A stretch of 35,601 nt of DNA from Lachnospiraceae bacterium. Lineage in GTDB: Bacteria; Bacillota; Clostridia; Lachnospirales; Lachnospiraceae. The position numbers were made by a program, and so were the translations under genes. Below, piece after piece: positions 26,584-34,416 of this stretch. The notes below the pieces were generated by a model. It had not been told where the DNA came from, made no database searches, and saw only the letters and a program-made list of their open reading frames with translations. Positions within the stretch are counted from its first letter, which is position 1. The number at the start of each line of letters is the position of its first letter. The stretch lies in contig JAJQBK010000048.1 in the NCBI GenBank assembly GCA_021203305.1, positions 1 to 35,601 on the forward strand, in the 5' to 3' direction.

Positions 26584-28479
26584 ATGGCGAAGAACGATAC
26601 ACAATTGTCCTGGAAGGAGGCCCTGAAACGAAATGGGCGGGCGTGGAGGATGATAGGACGCTGTCAGCCAAAGCTTTATGGTACCGCTGTGCTGTCGGCT
26701 GTCTTTGACGGACTTGGTCCTTATGTGACCATTTATCTGTCCGCAAGGATCATCGAGGAACTGGCGGGAGAAAGAGATCCCGGGCGGCTTACCTTTCTTG
26801 TGGCTGTCTGTCTGATTGCCTCCGCGGCGGTGCTGCTTGGCAGGGGCGCTTTCAAACGGTGGACACAGGTGGAGAAAACCTGTTTTTATGATGAGGAAGA
26901 GAAGATTTACATGGACAAGGCGGCCTCCATGGAATTTGCCCTCATTGACAGGCAGCAGACCTACGATCTGTACTCCCAGATCATGCAGAACAGGCAATGG
27001 GCCAATTACGGGATATACCGCGATGCCTATTATCTGAGCGACCTGCTCAAGACGCTGTTGCAGATCGTTGGAGGTCTTGGATTGTCAGTGACTCTGTTTA
27101 TGGCAAAGGTCTCGTCTGACTCTGACCTGGCGTTTCTGAACAGCCCGCTGGCGGCAGCGGTCTGCCTGGGGCTTCTGCTTCTTATTGCATTAGCTGCGCC
27201 GGCTCTGAAAAATAAGGCGGAGGGATATTTGGTCATATACGCGGAGATGGCGCGGCTTGGAAACCGGCAGTTCAGTTATTTTTTCAGCGCGCCGGTTGAG
27301 AGAAAACGTTATGCGGATATGCGTATGTACAGCCAGAATGATAATCTGTGCGCTCCTCTCTGGGAGGACTGTGATTCCTTTATGCCGGGAAGCGCCATCG
27401 CACAATGGGCAAAGGGAATGATGGGGCTTCTGGCGGGGCTTTCGCGGACTCTTTCCGCTGTTCTGACCGGCGCGGTATATCTTTTTGTCTGCCTGAAGGC
27501 CTGGGCGGGGGCTTTTGGAGTTGGCATGGTAACCCAGTATGTGGGCGCCATTACCAGTTTATTCCTGGGAGTTTCGGAATTTCTGGAGCTCTGCGGGACT
27601 CTGCGGGCAAACGCGTCTTTCCTGGACACGACATTTGAGTATCTGGATCTTCCCAATGCAATGTATCAGGGCAGCCTGACCACGGAGAAGCGCTCGGACC
27701 GCCAGTATCAGGTGGAATTTCGTGATGTTTCATTCCAATATCCGGGCAGTGAGATCTGGGCGCTGCGCCATGTGAACATGACCTTTCAGGTGGGCAGCCG
27801 CCTGGCGGTGGTGGGGCAGAACGGCTCCGGCAAGACGACCTTTATCAAGCTGCTCTGCCGTCTTTACGATCCCACGGAGGGAGAAATACTGCTGAACGGA
27901 ATCGATATCCGAAAATACCGCTACGAGGATTACATTCAGATTTTTTCCGTGGTATTTCAGGATTTTCAGCTCTTTACCCTGCCTCTGGGGGAGAATGTGG
28001 CGGGCAGGACAGGTTATGATCGTGAGAGGGTCTGGGAGTGCCTGAAAAAAGCCGGCTTTGAGGAGAGAATGTCCCATATGGCGAAGGGGCTGGACACCTG
28101 TTTATATAAGGAGCTGAATGAGGAAGGAGTGGAAATTTCCGGAGGCGAGGCGCAGAAGATTGCCATCGCCCGGGCACTGTATAAGGACGCGCCGTTCCTA
28201 ATTCTGGATGAGCCCACGGCGGCTCTGGACCCCATCGCGGAGGCGGAAATTTACGGGAAGTTTAATGAGATTGCCACGGATAAGACCACAGTTTATATCA
28301 GCCATCGTTTATCCTCCTGCAGGTTCTGCGATGAGATCGCGGTCTTCGACCAGGGCGCGGTGGTGCAGGAGGGAAGCCACGAGGAGCTGCTGGCTGACAG
28401 AGATGGGAAATATTATGAGCTGTGGCATGCTCAGGCCCAGTATTATTCTGAGGAGGCGGTGCGGGTACTGCTGGGCTGA
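26584..28479 (+). CDS. ABC transporter, fused membrane and ATP-binding domains (second subunit)
   Basis: 631 residues, partner of the preceding ABC protein. ATG 26584 follows GAAAGGAGC. Hydrophobic helices lie in the first ~350 residues (FLVAVCLIASAAVLLGRGAF, LAAAVCLGLLLLIALAAPAL). The ATPase domain has Walker A VGQNGSGKTT, Q-loop VFQDFQLF, signature ISGGEAQKIAIARAL, Walker B FLILDEPTAALDP and H-loop SHRLSS. Both nucleotide sites of the pair therefore look catalytically complete, unlike degenerate heterodimers. The stop lies six bases from the end of the convergent small gene, with no room for an obvious terminator. Substrate unknown. Confidence 0.92.
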   Translation: MAKNDTQLSWKEALKRNGRAWRMIGRCQPKLYGTAVLSAVFDGLGPYVTIYLSARIIEELAGERDPGRLTFLVAVCLIASAAVLLGRGAFKRWTQVEKTCFYDEEEKIYMDKAASMEFALIDRQQTYDLYSQIMQNRQWANYGIYRDAYYLSDLLKTLLQIVGGLGLSVTLFMAKVSSDSDLAFLNSPLAAAVCLGLLLLIALAAPALKNKAEGYLVIYAEMARLGNRQFSYFFSAPVERKRYADMRMYSQNDNLCAPLWEDCDSFMPGSAIAQWAKGMMGLLAGLSRTLSAVLTGAVYLFVCLKAWAGAFGVGMVTQYVGAITSLFLGVSEFLELCGTLRANASFLDTTFEYLDLPNAMYQGSLTTEKRSDRQYQVEFRDVSFQYPGSEIWALRHVNMTFQVGSRLAVVGQNGSGKTTFIKLLCRLYDPTEGEILLNGIDIRKYRYEDYIQIFSVVFQDFQLFTLPLGENVAGRTGYDRERVWECLKKAGFEERMSHMAKGLDTCLYKELNEEGVEISGGEAQKIAIARALYKDAPFLILDEPTAALDPIAEAEIYGKFNEIATDKTTVYISHRLSSCRFCDEIAVFDQGAVVQEGSHEELLADRDGKYYELWHAQAQYYSEEAVRVLLG

Positions 28480-28485
28480 CCTACT

Positions 28486-28764
28486 TTAAAAATTTGAGGC
28501 ACAGTCGAACCCTCCTTCTCTGGCAAGGCGGATAATGATGTGAGCTACAGATTCCAGATATTCCTGCAGATGATGAATTTCCTCTTCGGAGAAACCGTCA
28601 ATATTAACCCATCTGTAAGAGGGTAAATAACATTCAGCAGAATGAAAACCTCCATATACAGGCTTTTCAAAGTATACCTTTACAGTTTCTGTTTTATTTT
28701 CAAGATAAGCATCTGAGTGTACAACTTCAGTTTTATCATCGAGTGTCATAAATGGATACATCAT
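28486..28764 (-). CDS. Small conserved hypothetical protein
   Basis: 92 residues, acidic, without signal or membrane segments: MYPFMTLDDKTEVVHSDAY near the start, the middle segment YLPSYRWVNIDGFSEEEI, and a C-terminal helix ending REGGFDCASNF. The build resembles a family of short hypothetical proteins common in Lachnospiraceae; no function is known to me. A strong promoter directly upstream on the same strand supports its being a real gene. The second ATG (28761) may be the start. It is convergent with, and six bases from, the second ABC gene, and lies just downstream of the response regulator. Confidence 0.75.
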   Translation of the reverse strand: MMYPFMTLDDKTEVVHSDAYLENKTETVKVYFEKPVYGGFHSAECYLPSYRWVNIDGFSEEEIHHLQEYLESVAHIIIRLAREGGFDCASNF

Positions 28765-28819
28765 AATAATCTTATAAACCTTTCCGGAAAAGTGCTGGAT
28801 CGTATGTTATATATGTGGA

Positions 28820-28848
28820 ATTATACCTTTTGAGAAACATCATTTCAA
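28820..28848 (-). promoter_or_regulatory. Promoter of the small hypothetical gene
   Basis: On the minus strand TTGAAA (28848-28843) and TATAAT (28825-28820) are 17 bases apart. Transcription would start near 28813, about 50 bases before the ATG, so the gene is expressed independently of the response regulator whose stop is at 28855. A 10-bp palindrome TTTCCGGAAA (28781-28790) sits in the leader just before the start codon. Confidence 0.7.
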
Positions 28849-28854
28849 CTCTTT

Positions 28855-29553
28855 TCAGGACAAATTAATAATCGCCCGGTTCAAGGCTTCGTAAGCGCCT
28901 CGGGGCAGTGGCAGCGCCGTGCCGTCGGAAAGGATGACTTCCTTTCTTGTGACGCGGCGCACCTGATTTAAGTTCAGGATGAAAGCCCGTCCTACTCTGA
29001 AGAAACGCTCATCCAGTTCTTTTTCAAAGTCGCTTAGGGTACGCTTGACGGTGTAATCCTCTTTGGCATGGACGGTAACATAATTCTGATGGACCTCCAG
29101 ATAGCGGAGTTCGTAAAAGGGAAGGCGCATCATCTCCCCGGAAATTTCCAGATTCAGGCAGCGCTCCGCTGTTTTGAGCTTTTCAATGGCCCGATCCAGA
29201 ACCTGAAAGAGCTTTTCCTGATTTAAGGGCTTCATCAGATAGTGCAGGGCCTCCACCTCGTAGCCCTCGGCGATATAGTCGGAATAGCCGGTGATGAAAA
29301 TAATCTGTATTGCCTGATTTTCAGTGCGAATCTGACGCGCCAGGGTGACGCCGTCCATGGCGCCCATTTCTATATCCAGCAAGAGAATGTCAAAGCTCTT
29401 TTCCTCCGCGTAGCGAAAAAGAAAGCTTTCTGAGGAGGGAAAGTCTTCAAGCTGAACAGAGAGCTGCCGTTCCCTGGCCCAATCCCGTATCAGATGAATA
29501 TTGTATTGTAAATCTACCGGGCTGTCGTCACAGACCGCGATGCGGTATGCCAT
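28855..29553 (-). CDS. LytTR-family response regulator (AgrA/LytR type)
   Basis: 232 residues, cytoplasmic transcription regulator. Residues 1-120 are a receiver domain: acidic pair D9-D10, phospho-acceptor D60 in LLLDIEM, T88 and K108 in MKPL. Residues ~128-232 are a LytTR DNA-binding domain (LRYLEVHQNYVTVH, FFRVGRAFILNLNQVRRV). ATG 29553 is chosen because AGGAAGGT lies just upstream and MAYRIAVCDDSP is the canonical beginning. The longer frame from 29649 adds an unrelated stretch. The kinase gene lies upstream on the same strand, 192 bases away. LytTR regulators bind paired direct repeats about 21 bp apart, like those before the ABC genes. Confidence 0.93.
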   Translation of the reverse strand: MAYRIAVCDDSPVDLQYNIHLIRDWARERQLSVQLEDFPSSESFLFRYAEEKSFDILLLDIEMGAMDGVTLARQIRTENQAIQIIFITGYSDYIAEGYEVEALHYLMKPLNQEKLFQVLDRAIEKLKTAERCLNLEISGEMMRLPFYELRYLEVHQNYVTVHAKEDYTVKRTLSDFEKELDERFFRVGRAFILNLNQVRRVTRKEVILSDGTALPLPRGAYEALNRAIINLS

Positions 29554-29745
29554 ATTTTTTACCTTCCTGTCATTATTTTGATTCCTATATGTCCGAATGC
29601 CCGGGAACAGACTTTTATCCGGGCTGTGTTGAGGACTTTTGACCGGCACTGACGGAAAAACAGACAGGCAGAAAAGTCCGGTTGTTTCGAAAATGCTGCA
29701 CCGGATATGCCGGAGGTTTCCTGCCTTGTGAGGAATGACAATTCT

Positions 29746-30408
29746 TTACACCTGTGGAATCAGTATTTCTGTGGTAAAGGCTCCGTCCTCGCTGTTGCGG
29801 CTTAAGTACCCGTCCAGCCGCTCCACGATGGCGTCAATGCGCACCAGGCCAAAGCCGTGGCCCTCGCCCTTGGAGGTCTTAAAAAGGCCGCCCTGCTTTT
29901 TGAGCTTTTTTGTGGCGGTGAAATTGGTAAAGGAAATATACAGCTGGGTATTCTTCATATCCATGTAGACCCGGATCAGCCGTTTGTCCGGCTGCAGGGC
30001 CATGCTGGCGTCAATGGCGTTGTCAAAGAGATTGCCCAGGATGCAGCACAGGTCCAGCTCGGACATTTTGAGCTTCACGGGAATGTGAGCGTCCACGGAC
30101 ACGGGGATTTCCTTAGAGCGGGCCAGGGAGATTTTGCTGTTTAAAATAGCGTCCGCCATGGAGTTCCCGGTTTTCACAACCGTATCCACTGTATTTAAGT
30201 CAGTGTCCAGCATGTCCAGATAAGAGCGGATGGCGTCCAGGTCGCCGTTCGCGGCATAGGCCTTCATGGCCTGAATATGATTGCGGTAGTCGTGGCGCCA
30301 GCCCCGCACCTGCCGGTACATATTTTCCACCTCCTGATAGTGGGTCTCGATCAGCTCCCGCTGATACTGATCCAGCCGTTTGTCGATCTGCTTTTCCCAA
30401 AATGACAT
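29746..30408 (-). CDS. GHKL-type sensor histidine kinase without membrane domain
   Basis: 220 residues. A short N-terminal coiled region leads to W37-R-H39-D-Y-R-N-H, the phospho-acceptor motif of the AgrC/HPK10 family. LGNLFDNAIDA is the N box and GHGFGL the G box of a GHKL ATPase domain (HATPase_c_5 type). Kinases of this family usually carry five to seven membrane helices in front; none is present here. The ATG at 30408 has a good GGGGAGGAAT site and a promoter directly upstream, so the short form is probably the real product. It presumably phosphorylates the LytTR regulator downstream. The signal must come from a cytoplasmic ligand or a partner protein. Confidence 0.88.
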   Translation of the reverse strand: MSFWEKQIDKRLDQYQRELIETHYQEVENMYRQVRGWRHDYRNHIQAMKAYAANGDLDAIRSYLDMLDTDLNTVDTVVKTGNSMADAILNSKISLARSKEIPVSVDAHIPVKLKMSELDLCCILGNLFDNAIDASMALQPDKRLIRVYMDMKNTQLYISFTNFTATKKLKKQGGLFKTSKGEGHGFGLVRIDAIVERLDGYLSRNSEDGAFTTEILIPQV

Positions 30409-30428
30409 GGCACATTCCTCCCCATGCC

Positions 30429-30457
30429 ATTATACGCAGATGAGAAGTGACGTGCAA
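30429..30457 (-). promoter_or_regulatory. Promoter of the histidine kinase gene
   Basis: Minus strand TTGCAC (30457-30452), a 17-base spacer and TATAAT (30434-30429). The start near 30422 gives a leader of only ~14 nt that still contains the ribosome binding site. It lies back to back with the promoter of the GH13 gene. Confidence 0.55.
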
Positions 30458-30474
30458 GCCGATTTTTTTCAGTC

Positions 30475-30503
30475 TTGACGGCTTGCCTCCGGTATGGTAA
30501 GAA
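30475..30503 (+). promoter_or_regulatory. Promoter of the GH13 gene
   Basis: TTGACG (30475-30480), 17 bases, then TGG and TAAGAA (30498-30503), a weak -10 helped by a TGN extension. A start near 30510 would exclude the ATG at 30494 and supports translation from 30542. It diverges from the kinase promoter with about 18 bases between them. Confidence 0.4.
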
Positions 30504-30541
30504 AGATAGAGGCATTGATTATATCGCACGGGGGACAGAAT

Positions 30542-32269
30542 ATGGAACTGGCGGCTGTTTATCATAAGGCGGACAAAAGCTGCTGCTACGCGCTGGAAAG
30601 AAATCGCTTTTTATTTCGGATCAGGGTGAAAAAAGGAGATATGGCTTCCGTTGTCCTGCGCAGTCAGGACAAATATCTTCCGGTTTCAAGACAGGATACG
30701 AGGGTGCAGACTGTGATGGAGAAGGTCTGCAGCGACGAGTACAGCGACTATTATGAGGCGGAGCTTAGTTTTCAGGTGGTCTGTCTGCGGTATTTTTTTG
30801 AATTGACAGATTTCAACGGGGAGAGGATATTTTACGCAAATTATAAATTCAGCACAAGAATCGTCACCGACACGGACCAGATGTTTGACTGTCCGCAGAA
30901 TCTCAGGGAGGAGGAGCGCTTCCTGATTCCGGAATGGGCGAAAAATAAAGTGGTGTACCAGATTTTTCCCTCCAGGTTCGCCGCCAGCAGGGAGGTGCCG
31001 GAGGAGCTCTGGTACAAGGCGCCGATAGGGCACCGGGAGGATTTAAAGGGGGATTTAAGAGGCATTATTGACCACCTGGGTCATCTGGAGGAGCTGGGGG
31101 TGGAGGTGCTGTACATGACGCCAATTTTTCGGGCCAACACCTCTCACAAGTATGACGCTGTCGATTATTATCAGATTGATCCCTCCTTTGGCACGAAGGA
31201 GGATTTAAAGGAGCTGGTGACGAAGGCCCATACAAAAGGAATGCGGGTGCTGCTGGACGGAGTGTTCAACCACACCTCGCCGGACTTTTTCGCCTTCGCT
31301 GATGTAATGAAAAATCAGGAGAAATCCGAATATCTGGACTGGTATTATATTGAGGGCTTCCCTCTGGTCAGGGAGTGGGGCAGGAAACCTAATTTCAAAT
31401 GCTTTTCTTATTTCGGGGGAATGCCGAAGCTGAATCTGTCTAACCCAGAGGTGCAGGATTATTGTATAGGCGTGGCCCGCTACTGGATTCGGGAGTGCGA
31501 CATTGACGGCTGGCGGCTGGATGTGGGGGACGAGATTTCCCATGTGTTCTGGAAGCGATTCCGCAGGGAAGTGAAGGCCCAGAAGCCTGAGGCGCTGATT
31601 ATCGGGGAGGTCTGGCACTATGCCCCTGATTTTCTGGAAGGGGATGAGTGGGACAGTGTGATGAATTATCCCTTTAAGGACGCGGTGAAGGAACTGCTGG
31701 CGGATGGAAGCATTACGGTATCGCAGTATGCCGGACGGTTGGGCTTTATCCGGGGGAATGTACATACGGACGTGTATCCGGTGCTGCTCAATCTGATCGG
31801 CAGTCATGACTGTCCCCGGTTTTTGCATGAGTGCGGCGGTGATGCGCAGAGACTGAAAATGGCGGCGGCGCTGCAGCTGTTAAATCCTGGAATGCCCATG
31901 ATTTATTATGGGGATGAATACGCCATGGAGGGCGGGAAGGACCCGGACTGCCGCCGGGGCATGGTATGGGAGGAGGGCAGGCAGAACGGGGAGGTCTATG
32001 ACTGGTACCGGCGCCTGATCCGGGTGAGGAAGGAGCATCCGTCGCTGACTGCCGGGAAGATATTATCTCTTCGCGCCGAGGATGAAAAGGGGCTGCTGGT
32101 GATTGTGAAGTCAGACGGAAATGAAAAGACTGTGACCTTGTTCCATTGCGGAACGGAAAGGATTGATCTGCCGGAGTACGCGGGACTTTCGGAATTGCTT
32201 CGGGAAAAGAAATTTGAGGGCAGACTGGGAGCCATGGAAGCGGCGGTTCTGATTGTGGATGGAGAGTAG
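30542..32269 (+). CDS. GH13 alpha-glucan hydrolase (neopullulanase/cyclomaltodextrinase type)
   Basis: 575 residues, no signal peptide, so probably cytoplasmic and acting on imported maltodextrins, cyclodextrins or pullulan fragments. Residues ~1-120 form a CBM34-like N-terminal domain typical of the GH13_20 subfamily. The barrel carries VVYQIFPSRF, DAVDYYQIDP, DGVFNHTS, the nucleophile D327 in DGWRLDVGDE, the acid/base E356 in IIGEVW and the transition-state stabiliser D423 in GSHDCPR. These numbers nearly coincide with those of the classical neopullulanase (328, 357, 424). A C-terminal beta domain closes the protein. ATG 30542 follows GGGGGA; the in-frame ATG at 30494 lacks a site. A GH53 gene follows on the same strand. 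Confidence 0.93.
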   Translation: MELAAVYHKADKSCCYALERNRFLFRIRVKKGDMASVVLRSQDKYLPVSRQDTRVQTVMEKVCSDEYSDYYEAELSFQVVCLRYFFELTDFNGERIFYANYKFSTRIVTDTDQMFDCPQNLREEERFLIPEWAKNKVVYQIFPSRFAASREVPEELWYKAPIGHREDLKGDLRGIIDHLGHLEELGVEVLYMTPIFRANTSHKYDAVDYYQIDPSFGTKEDLKELVTKAHTKGMRVLLDGVFNHTSPDFFAFADVMKNQEKSEYLDWYYIEGFPLVREWGRKPNFKCFSYFGGMPKLNLSNPEVQDYCIGVARYWIRECDIDGWRLDVGDEISHVFWKRFRREVKAQKPEALIIGEVWHYAPDFLEGDEWDSVMNYPFKDAVKELLADGSITVSQYAGRLGFIRGNVHTDVYPVLLNLIGSHDCPRFLHECGGDAQRLKMAAALQLLNPGMPMIYYGDEYAMEGGKDPDCRRGMVWEEGRQNGEVYDWYRRLIRVRKEHPSLTAGKILSLRAEDEKGLLVIVKSDGNEKTVTLFHCGTERIDLPEYAGLSELLREKKFEGRLGAMEAAVLIVDGE

Positions 32270-32371
32270 GAAAGAGAGCTTATTTTCAGGGAAGAAGTAA
32301 ATGGCTGATAAATGCCGGAGTGAGTGGAAATGGAAGCAATCTGAGATGTTGAACCGGATGAAGAAATGGAA

Positions 32372-32426
32372 ATCTGCCGTCAGGAAGAGAATAGATGCGT
32401 GGAAACCCGTTTCCTGACCGGCAGAT
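32372..32426 (+). promoter_or_regulatory. Long hairpin between the GH13 and GH53 genes
   Basis: ATCTGCCGTCAGGAA (32372-32386) is complementary to TTCCTGACCGGCAGAT (32411-32426) with a single bulge. Within the loop, GGAAAC and GTTTCC can also pair. No U-run follows, only an A-rich stretch. It may end the GH13 message by another route or control the GH53 gene. The 209-base gap contains no other convincing gene. Confidence 0.5.
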
Positions 32427-32478
32427 GAAAACAAAAACAGAGGGAGGAACGGGGAAAGTGTCCCGTGCTGTGTGAAAA

Positions 32479-33912
32479 ATGGAAATACAAAAGGATTATG
32501 AGGGACTGGAGCCGGGATATTATTATCTTAGCGCTCAGGTGATGAACGTGGGGGCGTACAACTGCGGCGTTCTCTACGGCAGGGGAGAAGGGCAGAAGGA
32601 GTGCACCACCACCCTGCCGCTGACGACAGGAGGAGTGACGGAAGGTCCCCGCAGGGCGGTGGTCAGAGGCATCCGGGTGGGTGACGACGGCAAAGCCCGT
32701 GTGGGACTTCATATCAAAAGCTGTGAGCCGGACAGTATGGGGGTTCAGGATCTGCAGCTTGTCAGGGAGGCGGATCAGTCCGCCCCGTATCGCTTTTATA
32801 AAGGCGGCGATATTTCCGAGCTTTCCTGGCTGGAGGCGGAAGGGGCGGTTTTCTATGACGCGGATGGCAAAGAGGCGGACGCGCTGGGGCTTCTGGCAGC
32901 CAATGGCTGGAATATCGCCCGGCTTCGTGTCTATGACAATCCAGGCAAGGGCCGTGGCAATGGCTCCTACTATTGTAAGGAAGGATATATGACTCTCCCG
33001 GATGTGCTGGGACTGGCAAAGCGGGCGAAGGCTCTGGGTATGGAGCTGGAGCTGACGATCCATTACAGTGACTACTGGACCAATGTGGATGTGCAGAGGA
33101 TGCCCCGGCGCTGGGAGAAGGAGCTGGCCCGGCTTGATGAGGCGCAGACTCTGGATAAGCTCTGTCAATTGGTCTATGAGTATACCTGTGATGTGATGAA
33201 AGCCATGAAGGAGCAGGGCACAGAGCCGAAATTTGTTTCCATCGGAAATGAGATTCAGGGAGGAATTCTTTATCCTTATGGTCATTACCTGAAGTGGGAG
33301 AATCTGGCAAGGCTTTTATCCGCCGGCAGCAGGGCGGTGACAGACGTCTGCTCTGACAGCCGTGTCATTATGCATCTGGACAATGCCGGGCAGTATGACA
33401 AGTACTACAATTTCTTTGACAATTGTGAAAAATACGGCGTCCCCTATGACATTATCGGTCCCTCCTACTATCCCTTCTGGTTCCATAAGGATGTGGACAC
33501 TGTGGCGGAGTTCTGCGATAAGATGATCGAGCGCTATCAGAAGGATATCATGATCATGGAGACAGGCTATAATTTCAGCCCGGCGCGCCCGGACGGTTAT
33601 CCGGGACAGCTGGAGCATAACGGGCCATACCCGAGGGAGGGCGATTTCTATGGCAGCACCCCTCTGGGGCAAAAGCACTTCATGGAGGATCTGTTTAACG
33701 GCCTGAAAGGCGTGGGGCTGGGAACCGGGCACGGCTGCCTAGGGGACCTGTACTGGGATCCGGTGATGGTGGAGCAGACCGGTATCGGCTGGGCGATTAA
33801 GGAGGCGGACGATCAGGTGGACGTCAATCTGGTGTCCAATACCACTCTTTTTGACTTTGAGCATAAGCTCCTGCCGGTGATGGGGGCGTATCAGTGGAAT
33901 AAAGAGGGGTAA
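32479..33912 (+). CDS. GH53 endo-beta-1,4-galactanase-like protein, N-terminus possibly truncated
   Basis: 477 residues. Residues ~1-100 look like the body of a carbohydrate-binding domain (LSAQVMNVGAYNCGVLYGRG), possibly CBM61-like. The GH53 barrel begins near FYKGGDISELSWLE and includes ADALGLLAANGWNIARLRVY, LTIHYSDYWTN, the acid/base E258 in SIGNEIQGG and the nucleophile E361 in MIMETGYN. The family cleaves beta-1,4-galactan side chains of pectin. The protein has no signal peptide, ATG 32479 has no ribosome binding site, and a TGA (32473-32475) lies immediately before it in frame, so the start of the binding domain may have been lost. If expressed it would be cytoplasmic and act on imported galacto-oligosaccharides. 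Confidence 0.85.
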   Translation: MEIQKDYEGLEPGYYYLSAQVMNVGAYNCGVLYGRGEGQKECTTTLPLTTGGVTEGPRRAVVRGIRVGDDGKARVGLHIKSCEPDSMGVQDLQLVREADQSAPYRFYKGGDISELSWLEAEGAVFYDADGKEADALGLLAANGWNIARLRVYDNPGKGRGNGSYYCKEGYMTLPDVLGLAKRAKALGMELELTIHYSDYWTNVDVQRMPRRWEKELARLDEAQTLDKLCQLVYEYTCDVMKAMKEQGTEPKFVSIGNEIQGGILYPYGHYLKWENLARLLSAGSRAVTDVCSDSRVIMHLDNAGQYDKYYNFFDNCEKYGVPYDIIGPSYYPFWFHKDVDTVAEFCDKMIERYQKDIMIMETGYNFSPARPDGYPGQLEHNGPYPREGDFYGSTPLGQKHFMEDLFNGLKGVGLGTGHGCLGDLYWDPVMVEQTGIGWAIKEADDQVDVNLVSNTTLFDFEHKLLPVMGAYQWNKEG

Positions 33913-34024
33913 TTACAGCTGATAATAGTGATAGTGATTTATAAATAGCCGCGGATTCGCCAGCTTCCAGCATCTACTGCTCAGGCGCTGTTCCCTTCCT
34001 ATCATTATACTGTTGTTATACTGT

Positions 34025-34387
34025 TCAATAAACCAATGCGGTAAATGAGAAGGTAACCAGCCTCCAGTTTTCCCGTTCCCTTACATAAACTTCCGTAACA
34101 GCGAAATGGTGTGTCGTCGGGTTCCCGTTCAACAGGAGTCCATAGTTGCAGTCTGTAATCACCACACCTGTATCTCCATAAACATTTACTGTCCGGCTGT
34201 TGAACCTGAGTTCAGTCGGCTGAAACGCGCCGCTGGTATAAAAACCAATTTCCTGATCCAACCGGCAGGTGACTCCTATGTGGACGAATGTGCATTCTGC
34301 ATCCGCAATCTCTCTCATACCAGCTTCATCCGCACGTTCCATCGCGCTCCAGAACGCTTTTGAAGTATTTAATAGTTGCTCTTTCAT
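34025..34387 (-). CDS. SnoaL/NTF2-fold (DUF4440-like) protein
   Basis: 120 residues, cytoplasmic, with the alpha+beta cone pattern of the NTF2-like superfamily: an N-terminal helix (SKAFWSAMERADEAGMREI), ECTFVHIG, the strand VNVYGDTGVVITDCNYGL, then HHFAVTEVYVRERENWRLV near the end. Such proteins bind small molecules or act as isomerases, but the substrate cannot be told. ATG 34387 follows GGAGG. It lies 29 bases downstream of the lipoprotein gene on the same strand, so the two are probably co-transcribed. A tandem TTATACTGTT (34005-34025 region) lies between it and the convergent GH53 gene. Confidence 0.8.
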   Translation of the reverse strand: MKEQLLNTSKAFWSAMERADEAGMREIADAECTFVHIGVTCRLDQEIGFYTSGAFQPTELRFNSRTVNVYGDTGVVITDCNYGLLLNGNPTTHHFAVTEVYVRERENWRLVTFSFTALVY

Positions 34388-34416
34388 TTCAAAATTCTAC
34401 CTCCAGTATCAAATAT

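Noticed and set aside
29554-29649. Extended N-terminus of the LytTR regulator
   Set aside because: Receiver domains begin at MAYRIAVCDD, which has its own ribosome binding site; the extension has no conserved features.
32301-32420. Small ORF of about 38 residues between the GH13 and GH53 genes
   Set aside because: It overlaps the long hairpin, is Lys/Trp-rich with no recognisable features, and has only a weak upstream site.
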